Origin: Gracilaria domingensis
Taxonomy: Eukaryota; Rhodophyta; Florideophyceae; Gracilariales; Gracilariaceae
Length of the DNA stretch: 64,000 bases
NCBI GenBank assembly: GCA_022539475.1
Contig: VCMS01000143.1
Coordinates: 18,073 to 82,072, forward strand
Direction: 5' to 3'
In this document: positions 1 to 8,340 of the stretch, in pieces
How the letters are laid out: each line of letters begins with the position of its first letter
Numbering within the stretch: position 1 is the first letter of the stretch
Notes under the pieces: generated by a model
Databases searched by the model: none
Told to the model about the DNA's origin: nothing
Seen by the model: the letters and a program-made list of their open reading frames with translations, nothing else
Position numbers and translations under genes: made by a program

Positions 1-103
1 ACAAAGTTGTTTTCTATGATGGTCACTGTGAGTGGGTACGATTTCTGACCTGAGGAACAAGACGCAGGACGGCTCAGGATAGAAAGGAGAGCGAAGTGCT
101 ACA

Positions 104-376
104 TTGTCCCGGCCGCTTTTTGTAATGCGGGGGCCTACATTAAGACGCCCGGATATATGCGGGGATCCGATTTATCGGAGCCCCGGTCAACAAGGACTCG
201 AAGTGCCAATGTGGCAGGTGGTGGAAGCGAAGTCCGTGATACAGTTCAAGTCAGACCTTTCTAACTATGCTCTACTTCGTTGTAGAGCAGTAAGAGATAT
301 TGAGAGGGGCGAAGAGTTGTATTTCGACTACGGAGAGCAGTACGCCTGGGACTGGGCTCTGACATTGGAGCAATAG
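104..376 (+). CDS. C-terminal end of a SET-domain protein (partial)
   Basis: The reading frame ends with the hallmark of the SET methyltransferase fold: a segment reading SNYALLRCRAVRDIERGEE is followed by LYFDYGEQYAW, which matches the family's end of domain (xxDIxxGEEL-x-xDYG). SET proteins methylate lysines, mostly on histones, in the nucleus. The frame opens at a TTG, not an ATG, so this is an exon or 3' fragment rather than a whole gene. Just upstream, another frame (positions 3-50) encodes VFYDGHCEWVRF, which resembles a Tudor-like strand pattern, so a spliced multi-exon gene entering from the left edge is plausible. The stop is at 374-376. The catalytic NHxC segment is not in the window. 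Confidence is good for SET, low for the gene limits. Confidence 0.6.
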   Translation: MSRPLFVMRGPTLRRPDICGDPIYRSPGQQGLEVPMWQVVEAKSVIQFKSDLSNYALLRCRAVRDIERGEELYFDYGEQYAWDWALTLEQ

Positions 377-654
377 ATGAGTTCAGTAGCGAATAGAAAG
401 TAAATATGCTTGTGAGTGTTGCAGCTGCCTGCAATACGCGTTGTTGTACATGTACACTGGAGCTCTTCATCTGTAACGGCGATATTTGCGACCCATTGGG
501 CACCTCAAATTCCTAAAAAGCAGGAACTGCGGAGTCTCCCGGAATATCTGAACCATCAACCCCCCCCCCCCCACCCCCTCCCCCCTCCCCAACAATTTCG
601 TTTCATTACCCTGTTTATCTCCACAGCATGGGTATAACGCCGAGAAAGCGAAAT
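377..654 (+). other. Intron or intergenic stretch with C-rich tract and candidate 3' splice site
   Basis: No protein-like frame is visible. It contains a C-homopolymer-rich tract (about 560-590), then a pyrimidine-rich run ending in TTTATCTCCACAG (about 603-615), which looks like a 3' splice acceptor. A GTGAGT at about 413 could be a donor. It may join the SET exon to the frame starting at 655, but this is inference. Confidence 0.35.
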
Positions 655-1484
655 AGTACGCAGCGGAACAAGAGTGGACAGAAGAAGAGAGAGCATCGGA
701 TGATACGAATCAGGCTACAAGCAGCGCACTTCCTAAACGGAAGTCGTCCTCGACGAAGGAGAGAGTCAGTGGGCGTCCTTCTACAGGACTCTCTCGCCCA
801 TCTCGCAGCGGAGCGTCTTCCGGGATTGCGTCAAGAATTCGTGGATCAGCGAACGATGTCGTGCCGTCAACTGCCGATAATGCAAATCGTGCATCTGTCT
901 CTGCTCCTCAAGAAGATGAGGTAACTCGGCCCAGCGGGTCAGGACAGGAGGGCATGACAACTGGAACCGAAGAGGTTCGTATGACACCAAAACCTTCATG
1001 TCCCCGGCCGATATCGAAGACCGGAGCTACTGGGGCGCGGGTTACGCCGCCCAGTGGATCTGGACAACAAGGGACAATGACGAGAAGTCGTGAGAGTCCT
1101 AGTATATTAAGATCGTCACGTCCATCCCTCTCTTCTAGAACTGGGGCCGCTATGAATCGTATCATGCCTCGCAATGGGTCCGGACAAGGGAGAAACACAA
1201 TAAGAAATCGAGAGACAACTGATAGACGAGTTACTTTTCGACCTTCCCCTCTTTCCAGAACGGGGGCCGTTGCAGCTCGTACGAGGCCCAATTCATCTGA
1301 TATACCATGCCATGGAGGAGGACATACACGGGAGTTGGAGCTCGGAGCCGTGCCAAGGGTGGACACAGAACGCCTGCAGCCTCTCGTGGCTAAGGCTATG
1401 GCACATGAGGATAGTTCCGATAACGAAATAACACCGAATCCTGCGGCATTACCGGGCCTGTCGCCGAAGAAGCTAGGGAAATAA
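655..1484 (+). CDS. Low-complexity protein with three 40-residue repeats (unknown function)
   Basis: Frame open from 655 to the TAA at 1482-1484. The N-terminal part is acidic then Ser/Arg-rich (KRKSSSTKERVSGRPS). The middle holds three imperfect 40-residue repeats, each beginning near SGSGQ and ending SRTGA. Exact 120-bp periodicity keeps the frame, which supports real coding. There is no ATG near the start, so this is probably an internal exon following the acceptor near 615 or the TAGTACGCAG at about 651-660. The next frame (1,424-2,701) overlaps its 3' end and continues with similar hydrophilic composition, so the two may be joined by splicing or a frameshift. No domain recognised; no function proposed. 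Confidence 0.4.
930..1289 (+). repeat. Three tandem 120-bp coding repeats
   Basis: Units begin at 930, 1,050 and 1,170, each starting with a variant of CCCAGYGGRTCNGGACA and ending with an ACTGGGGCC-like segment. The period is exactly 120 bp, so each unit adds 40 residues without breaking the frame. Units have diverged noticeably, so the duplication is not recent. Confidence 0.75.
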
Positions 1485-2701
1485 CGGAAGATATCCAAAC
1501 TGGTGTGAATTCAAGCTCTATGAACAGACCTGATCTTTTAAATGAACTGAATTGCTTGAAAGAAAAGGTTAAGACGCTACAAGAGGACTTGATGGTTCGG
1601 GGAATTCTAGTGAAGGTCGCCCAAGAGCAGAGTACGGCTTTGAAAAAGAGGCTTGAAGAGAAGGATCTAGTCATTGAAGGGCTAAGAGTGGCACTGAAAC
1701 AGGTGGGAGATAGGAGTACACGTGCTGGTGAACCTGGGCAGACAGGTCGAAAGAAGCATAAAATTGAGGTGTGCGACGAGTTCCGAGGGGTTGCTCGAGC
1801 AGTGTATCACAACATGCTAACGTGGGCAAGGAGAGAAACAAGTGAGCTATGGCTCGAAGGTGAGTCGCTCACCCGAAATTGGGGTAACCGTGCCGAGAAG
1901 GTGGAAGACGCAACTGAGAGTGGGGAAGGGCTTATTGAGCCGGAGGAAGGTGGTTCATACATGGTTCCTAAAAACCCCGTGGAGCTCTTGGGCAGTTTTG
2001 GCATGTTCACACCGTCGGTAGAGGGGGGGCCAGATGCTTTGCTGAAGAAAATGGTTGAAAGCGAGTTGAAGGAGTTGAGCTGGGAAGGTATTAGAAAAGC
2101 ATCTCTTACCGACAGGTGTATACTGGAACTTTGTGCAGATATGTGCCTTAGGCAGAGAATGCGGCAGACCATGAGTGACGTCGTGGGCGTTCGTAAGAGA
2201 AATACGAGGGATAAACTATTTCTGCTCCTGGGGTACGATCTGATTTGGAGAAGAACAAAGCTGGTAGAAGAGAATGCTGACGAACTCACAATGCAGTTGA
2301 AGGAAGCGCAGGAGAACATACTGCGTCTTGACGAAAATGGTGTACCGAACACTTCATGGTGGAGAAAAGCCCCATTTGTTCGTCTAAAGTACTCCAATGC
2401 GGACAATGTCGAGGATATGCCGACGGAAGATCAAGACTTGTTCTTCCGAAACCGTGTCGGGGTACAAGTGCTGAAGGAGTTTATTGGGTATGATGTGGAA
2501 GACAAGGATACGGGCACCTTTTTAGATGGCACAATACTGTTGCTCGCACGTTTGGACGCTTGGGTGTTGACGGTTGTGAGCCTTCTAAGTACGGATGTGT
2601 CAAGGGGTGGCCAGAGACAGAAACTGTTTACAAAGAAGTTTGCTGAACTGCTACCTCTTTGTTTAAAGAATGTTCTGGGGGTGTTAGGCAACATGTCTTG
2701 A
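1424..2701 (+). CDS. Coiled-coil protein, unknown function
   Basis: Open from 1,424 to the TGA at 2,699-2,701; the first ATG is at 1,520. The first about 70 residues after that ATG form a heptad-rich coiled coil (LNELNCLKEKVKTLQEDL and onwards), followed by a Lys-rich link (GRKKHKIEVCDEF) and a mostly helical region rich in Trp/Arg/Glu. No catalytic motif or known family is recognised. It lies downstream of the repeat protein and tail-to-tail with the transposase at 3,018-6,197, so it might be the second protein of that transposon (such elements often carry a DNA-binding or accessory protein) or the end of the SET-side host gene. The frame seems to continue in the frame at 2,659-3,021. Confidence 0.45.
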   Translation, partial: RNNTESCGITGPVAEEAREITEDIQTGVNSSSMNRPDLLNELNCLKEKVKTLQEDLMVRGILVKVAQEQSTALKKRLEEKDLVIEGLRVALKQVGDRSTRAGEPGQTGRKKHKIEVCDEFRGVARAVYHNMLTWARRETSELWLEGESLTRNWGNRAEKVEDATESGEGLIEPEEGGSYMVPKNPVELLGSFGMFTPSVEGGPDALLKKMVESELKELSWEGIRKASLTDRCILELCADMCLRQRMRQTMSDVVGVRKRNTRDKLFLLLGYDLIWRRTKLVEENADELTMQLKEAQENILRLDENGVPNTSWWRKAPFVRLKYSNADNVEDMPTEDQDLFFRNRVGVQVLKEFIGYDVEDKDTGTFLDGTILLLARLDAWVLTVVSLLSTDVSRGGQRQKLFTKKFAELLPLCLKNVLGVLGNMS

Positions 2702-3021
2702 GGACCAATTCCAGCGAGTTTCATAATTTTGGAACGACAACGGAAGATTGGACTAAGGTTCTTGGTAATGACATGAGAGAGGCTACATTTGGATATCGAA
2801 TGCCGTCGAACGGAAGACCTTACCTCACTGTGAAAGAACAATTTTTTATTGACAGTGTGAGCCGAAGATTGGGGTCTATTAGAGATTGCTTCGTTGGTGA
2901 ATGCGAGGAAGGGGATATGGAGTTCAAGGAAATGGACATGAACGATTTCGGAAGTAACACAGGATCACAAGAAAAGGCACCACAAGGTGAACATGTAGAG
3001 GATGGAGCCCTTAATGTTTAA
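2659..3021 (+). CDS. C-terminal continuation of the coiled-coil gene (shifted frame)
   Basis: A 120-codon frame overlapping the preceding one by 43 bp, ending at TAA 3,019-3,021. It encodes a hydrophilic segment (YRMPSNGRPYLTVKEQFF) and a strongly acidic tail (FVGECEEGDMEFKEMDMNDF). Composition resembles a protein C-terminus. The start at 2,659 is only where the frame opens, so a short intron or single-base frameshift near 2,660-2,700 probably links it to the upstream frame. Its stop codon overlaps that of the opposing transposase in a TTTAA sequence. Function unknown. Confidence 0.35.
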   Translation: MFKECSGGVRQHVLRTNSSEFHNFGTTTEDWTKVLGNDMREATFGYRMPSNGRPYLTVKEQFFIDSVSRRLGSIRDCFVGECEEGDMEFKEMDMNDFGSNTGSQEKAPQGEHVEDGALNV

Positions 3022-6000
3022 GGCTGTACAAGATCAACGTGCTCAGTTGGTCCTTCATCTGAATCATGATAGAATCGATTGATGTAGAATCGGTGTTGAA
3101 ACCATTGAAGTGGAGGACAAAAAGGTGGAGCAGGGTAGTTTGATCGAACAACATGGACAGTTCCCTGTAGTGCAGAAGCCGGAACCATCCCGTACCAAGG
3201 AGTTAACTCTACGATAGTCTCCGCTTTGGAATGACGAGGGAACGGAAGAGTGTGGTTCTTTTCATCGTTTGTAGCCCACCGTAAAGATATGCATTTCAAT
3301 ATGTGGTCGATGTTTGTTGCGGGGGGTAAAACTTCGAAATACCGGACGAATGCCACCTCTGGTGCGGTAAGTGCAGAATCAAGGAGAGATATTCGAATCA
3401 GAGCGACTACCTGGGCAACCCAAGTCTCTGAATCTTCTCCGCTTACCAATACAGTGGAAAACTTTGGCTTTCTACTGGGACCAAATGCTGGAGAAGCGAA
3501 GACACGTTGGATGATGGGGTATTTGGGTCGTCCCAGCTTAAGTGCCTTAGAAGACGAATCGAAGTGTTCAAGAGTCGGAACGAAACCGCCTTTCACGAGG
3601 GCCGAATTCACCAGAGTTATCCTTGTCTTTTCTGGGAAGTATGTAATAGAGTGCTCATCCAGTGTTTCTTTCACGAGACTGAGGAAAGGAGGAAGGGCCT
3701 GTTCACCAATTTGATCAAGAATCGACCTTGTGTCCGTACTTGAGAACATTTCTCTAACGGCAGTCCATGTTTTTGAACTGGACATACTTGAAACACAATG
3801 TTGAAGAGCTCGTAAAGTGAAAGAACGCCCTCTCATTGCAAACCGAGGAAGCTGTGTGGAAGTTCCTGGTAAACCTGGATTACGCTGGTAAGGAGTATTG
3901 CCATTCCATTGCTTTCTAACATGTCCGTGCTCAATGGAGCGAATAGTCTCCTCCACAGCCGTTGCTGTTCTTCTGGACGTCTTTTTGTAGTGTCTTTTAA
4001 ATAGCAGGTGTGCATGTTCGTATATGCCTGCGTCGTAGTACTTGATACTTCCCAGACGGCGAATATCGTCCACGAGATGATCGAGAAGATGAAACTTCAG
4101 AGTTCCCAGTCTGGAGGGATGAAAATCTGCCAGAGTCTTTGTTGCGGAACGCTTGAAGGCTTCAATCTCCGAACTAAGACACAGGAGAGAGCTTTCAGTC
4201 CAATACGGGTCACGATTGTATCTGAATAAGGTCGAAAGCAAGTCCGAGTACTGAGAGAAAACGGTTGTGATTGGGGCAACGTCCTGTTCTCCACAGCATA
4301 TGTCAAAGAATGCTCCTATGAAGGGAAAGACCATGTCAAGTGCTTTGTAGTTTTTGGCCTCCAGCATTCCACGGAGACCGTCTTTCGTGAAGATACCATT
4401 CAAAGATTTGCCTTTCTCCTGCGTGGAGAAATCGATATGTAAACCTTTGGCAGGAGAATCGCGTGCTATGGCAGCTAGAATTGCGTTTGCATGGTTGAGG
4501 AGTTGGGTGCGTATCGTTCGAAATGAACGCGATGCAGATGTTCCTATTGTGGTGCACAGGGTGTCTGACTGCAGTCTCTCGATTGTGGCCGTTTTTATCA
4601 ACTTTGAGATGCCGAGATGCAAGTTGTGTAATGGTTCGAATGAGAACAGGCTGTATGGAGACAATCCCGGGATCATTCCAAGGCTTACGGAAGTTTCGAG
4701 GAACGAAGGAATGAGAGATATGGAATTTGAACGCATCAGAGTATCCGCTTGAGATCTCCTCTCCCTCGCACGACGTGGACGTCTTTCCGCCTCGTCTTTT
4801 TGTGCATGTTGCAAGATAGCTGTGTATGTCTTTCGGATGCTTTTCGTGTGCTTTTGAGAACGTCCGTTGAATGAGGTGGGAATAGGACTGCATAAAGATG
4901 AGCGAGGGGCTTTGCACCTATGACACGGGCTTTCCGTTTTGGTCCCATGAAGAATAGACAGAATGTCCTTAGCCTCAGGAATATCCGCACAATAACTTGC
5001 AAGCAGAGGATGGCAGACTCGACTTAGTTTGTCTTCCCCGATGAACTGAAAACCTTTCTGCGTGAGATTTAGAATGGGCTCCAGGACTTGACGAAGAGAT
5101 TCTTGAAGGATTTGCATCCTGGACTCGCGTAGAGACTTGCTAGAAACGAATGGCATTGCGTCTGCTTCAGATGCGGAAACCTCGATCAGTGTGGTAGGGA
5201 AGTATGCCACTACTGTGAGGTCATCACGGATACACTTACGGCGAAGCTCGTCGGAGAAGTTGAGAAATATGAGGTGAAGAGGATAGGCGGTAACCGATGT
5301 TTGCTTTAGAGTTGTTGAAGACTTATCGGTGTATACCTGCAGAAGACCTACGAAAGATTCACTGTAACTTATTTCTTGGGAGTACCACACTATTCTACTA
5401 TCCAAAGAGCCCATGACCATTTCCTTAAGTTTTGAGGTGGCGTCTCTTGCGAGAGAGCCGGACATGGGGTGAGATATTTTCGTGGAGTGGGTCTGAGGTA
5501 TAGGGTGGAAGAATGTGTTTTCGTTGTTAGCCAACTGGAGCTGTTTCACAAGTGTCTGAACGGGGTCTCTCGTGTAGAGGGTGGCGCTGAACTTACATCC
5601 TTCTGGCGAGACAGTTCTGCGATTGAAACCGTCCTTTGAGGCGTATCGTTCGAAAATGGCGTTCTTCAGTTCTGTACAGCGCTTGGAACTGGTTATGGTC
5701 TCGTTGAATCGCTTTTGCGAGAATCGCGGGTCCCGAAGTAGCCCAATTAGCTCGTCCGCCTCACGATGACCAAGGTTGGAAGCTACTGAAGCCAGACAAA
5801 CCGTGAGATAATCCATATGCAAATCACCGAGGGCCTCCTCAGAAGGCACTGGGCGGGAAGTGCTTCCGTGTTCTCGCTCTAATGACGCGGGACCCGGGGA
5901 AGGAGAAACACAATGCGAAGTGTCCGGAATGGGAGGGGCGCACGGAGTGGGGTCGACGATGTCCTCGGACACTGGAGGCTCGGGAAGGCGACAAGGGGCA

Positions 6001-6197
6001 GTGACCGTTTCGGAAGATGCGGGCGCGGGCGCGGAAAGCTTGAGACGCTTGCTTCTCCGAATGGGCCGGATATTGTCGTCTTCCAGCGCTGCTTTCAGAC
6101 GAAACGGGCAATGGTTGACATGCTGTTGAAGAGATAAGACTCCTCGGCGAGTAACGAAGGGGCACCCACGCTTCTTATGTGTACAGTAGTAGACCAT
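3018..6197 (-). CDS. Tnp2/Plavaka-like transposase (about 1,059 aa)
   Basis: Single uninterrupted frame from ATG at 6,195-6,197 to stop at 3,018-3,020; an upstream extension to 6,281 lacks an ATG. The N-terminus is a zinc-finger-like Cys/His segment (YCTHKKRGCPF then HVNHCPF). The central region has a CxxC pair in ESPCHRCKAPRSS and the family-typical FEPLHNLHLGISK, followed by a YEHAHLLFKRHYKKTS block, the arrangement seen in CACTA/Plavaka-type DDE transposases of fungi and algae. The protein would cut and move its own element in the nucleus. Length fits the family. Terminal inverted repeats were not found by eye. No internal stops, so the element may have been active recently. Family-level call is inference from motif order. 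Confidence 0.6.
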   Translation of the reverse strand: MVYYCTHKKRGCPFVTRRGVLSLQQHVNHCPFRLKAALEDDNIRPIRRSKRLKLSAPAPASSETVTAPCRLPEPPVSEDIVDPTPCAPPIPDTSHCVSPSPGPASLEREHGSTSRPVPSEEALGDLHMDYLTVCLASVASNLGHREADELIGLLRDPRFSQKRFNETITSSKRCTELKNAIFERYASKDGFNRRTVSPEGCKFSATLYTRDPVQTLVKQLQLANNENTFFHPIPQTHSTKISHPMSGSLARDATSKLKEMVMGSLDSRIVWYSQEISYSESFVGLLQVYTDKSSTTLKQTSVTAYPLHLIFLNFSDELRRKCIRDDLTVVAYFPTTLIEVSASEADAMPFVSSKSLRESRMQILQESLRQVLEPILNLTQKGFQFIGEDKLSRVCHPLLASYCADIPEAKDILSILHGTKTESPCHRCKAPRSSLCSPIPTSFNGRSQKHTKSIRKTYTAILQHAQKDEAERRPRRARERRSQADTLMRSNSISLIPSFLETSVSLGMIPGLSPYSLFSFEPLHNLHLGISKLIKTATIERLQSDTLCTTIGTSASRSFRTIRTQLLNHANAILAAIARDSPAKGLHIDFSTQEKGKSLNGIFTKDGLRGMLEAKNYKALDMVFPFIGAFFDICCGEQDVAPITTVFSQYSDLLSTLFRYNRDPYWTESSLLCLSSEIEAFKRSATKTLADFHPSRLGTLKFHLLDHLVDDIRRLGSIKYYDAGIYEHAHLLFKRHYKKTSRRTATAVEETIRSIEHGHVRKQWNGNTPYQRNPGLPGTSTQLPRFAMRGRSFTLRALQHCVSSMSSSKTWTAVREMFSSTDTRSILDQIGEQALPPFLSLVKETLDEHSITYFPEKTRITLVNSALVKGGFVPTLEHFDSSSKALKLGRPKYPIIQRVFASPAFGPSRKPKFSTVLVSGEDSETWVAQVVALIRISLLDSALTAPEVAFVRYFEVLPPATNIDHILKCISLRWATNDEKNHTLPFPRHSKAETIVELTPWYGMVPASALQGTVHVVRSNYPAPPFCPPLQWFQHRFYINRFYHDSDEGPTEHVDLVQP

Positions 6198-6747
6198 GGG
6201 AAGAAGAAATGAACGAGAAACGACGACAAAGACTGCAAGGGAAGGGCGTCGGAAGCGAGAAGGAGGTCGAGCGACAGTCAATATCGACGTGTTGCTCAGA
6301 ACGGAGAATATATTTTGAGTTTAAATCACGTGCTTTCGTTCAAAAAGGAACGTAGGTACACGTCGACCTCAACACAAGGGTGTACTTCTCGTATTATCTA
6401 CCACTGGTTATAAACCTGTTGTTTCCCAACGTTGTACGCTGTACACTTGTCCAATCTCGCACAGAAAAATAAATCTCTTCCCTCCGCCGCCGCCCCCGCC
6501 AGTCCGACGTCCGACCTTTTGTTACCGTCGTGATCCGTGCAATCCTCGCGTTCTACTCCGCTCCGTCGTACGTTTTTCCGCCCTCGCACTCGCTACGAAG
6601 TGCGAGGGCGGATGTATTCCGTGCAGTCTTTTCGTACGTGCTTCCATTTTCTTCTACGTATCTTTGTTCTAAACTAACCAATCCTCACCACGTCTCTTCG
6701 CGCTCTGCGACATGTACACGGCAAGAAAACGGCTTTGGGTTACTTTT
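6198..6747. other. Intergenic region upstream of the transposase, with a 13-bp stem hairpin
   Basis: No convincing protein frame. A perfect hairpin lies at 6,578-6,611: arm CCGCCCTCGCACT, 8-nt loop, exact complementary arm. The remainder is pyrimidine-rich on the plus strand. Confidence 0.5.
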
Positions 6748-7636
6748 GCGAGTTACTAGGTCCCTCGACTTTTCTAGCGCAACGTTTCTGTTTTGCTCTT
6801 ATCAATGGTACGTTCTATCGCATTTCAACTGTATCCAACGGAGCATTGACTAACTTATGGATACTTTCTGCTTGCGTATACAGGAAAACGACCAATTTCA
6901 TTTCGTCTCTCAAGATCGATCTCTGGCTGTTCGGGATAGGCGATTCTGGTGCTTGGTTGGGACATAGGCTGCTCTCTCGTTAATCGCATCTTGCGGTATG
7001 TTTGCTGCATGGGCATTCTTGGTGTCCTTGGTTGTGAGTTCTCGCTTCGACACCTTTTCTCGCTTTACGATGATGGTGGGCTGGTAATCTAACCGATCCC
7101 TTTCCTGCTTCTTCCGTTTGCGAGTTACTAGGTCCCTCGACTTTTCTAGCGCAACGTTTCTGTTTTGCTCTTATCAATGGTACGTTCTATCGCATTTCAA
7201 CTGTATCCAACGGAGCATTGACTAACATATGGATACTTTCTGCTTGCGTATACAGGTAAACGACCAATTTCATTTCGTCTCTCAAGATCGATTTCTGGCT
7301 GTTCGGGATAGGCGATTCTGGTACTTGGTTGGGACATAGGCTGCTCTTTCGTTGATCGCATCTTGAGGTATGTTTGCTGCATGGGCATTCTTGGTGTCCT
7401 TGGTTGTGAGTTCTCGCTTCGACACCTTTCGCGCTTTACGATGATGGTGGGCTGGTAATCTAACCGATCCCTTTCCTTCTTCTTTTTCATTTTGCGAGTT
7501 ACTAGGTCCCTCGAATTTTCTAGCGCAACGTTTCTGTTTTGGTTTATCAATGGTACGTTCCATCGCATTTCAAATGTATCCAACGGATCATTGACTAACT
7601 TATTGATACTTTCTGCTTGCGTATACAGGTAAATGA
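6748..7636 (+). repeat. 2.4 tandem copies of a ~373-bp unit with splice-site-like signals
   Basis: Copy 1 is 6,748-7,119 (372 bp), copy 2 is 7,120-7,493 (374 bp), copy 3 is partial from 7,494 to about 7,636. Copies are nearly identical apart from scattered substitutions and a few short indels. Each unit holds a TGACTAAC branch-point-like motif, a pyrimidine stretch and GTATACAG (acceptor). In copies 1 and 2 a GTATGT donor-like motif follows 112 bp after the acceptor. This marks two candidate 112-bp exons, 6,884-6,995 and 7,256-7,367, with a third start at 7,630. The 112-bp segment has a stop in every useful frame, so a non-coding transcript or terminal alternative exon is more likely than a protein repeat. 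Confidence 0.75.
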
Positions 7637-8340
7637 CTTTTGATGCGGAGGTAGCTCACGAGTTGCAGGTGCAGGTTCCTCAAGTAGGGAACCATGCATC
7701 TGGGCATGGTTCTCTACATGAGGAACGGAGAGGATGAGGCGCTTCGCGCCTCATCTTCTCGGAGTGCGTATTTGTTCTACCAATACAGCCGATGGTGGAG
7801 GTGCAGTCTGCGGCATCTGCCGCAGATTGCGCCTACACCCGCTCCATCATGGGGATATGGTACATGTAATATAGCGAAGTAGTGGTTAGCAAAAGCGGTC
7901 GATAGAAGAATAGATACGAATAAAACGGTATGATTTCATAATGGGCATCATCTGTACTAGCACTAGTATTCCATGCGTTGCAGGGTATCATTCCGCAGAA
8001 GGTATCGTGTAATGTGCACCTTAATGGAAACTGAACCTAGACTTCGCGAAATACAGTTCAGGTAGCCCTCGACTAAAGAACTAGCACGAGTGGAAAACCC
8101 ACCAGTATTTACTGCACAGCGATTCTGGACGACCCAAGCAATTATCTGCAAATTTTGAAATAATTGATCTCGATATTTTTTCAAAAACTTTACTGGACGA
8201 CCCTTGCCAATTTCTGGACGACCCTCGCCAAAAACTAGCATCTGCAAGAGACAGACGAACGTTAAAAACAAGGGGAATGTTCTCAAGTTTACGCATTTGG
8301 GATGTCTACTTACGTACGCTGCTAAGTCGAGACCTAATCA
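7637..8340. other. Gene-free stretch with three short hairpins
   Basis: No protein gene is supported. Three compact perfect hairpins sit in a row: 7,689-7,712 (9-bp stem), 7,733-7,755 (10-bp stem, TTC loop) and 7,807-7,826 (9-bp stem, 2-nt loop). Nothing further recognised to 8,340. Confidence 0.5.

Noticed and set aside
6980-7583. Minus-strand frames of 65-128 codons in the tandem repeat
   Set aside because: They follow the repeat units rather than a gene and have no ATG-led conserved structure; splice-like signals point to the other strand.
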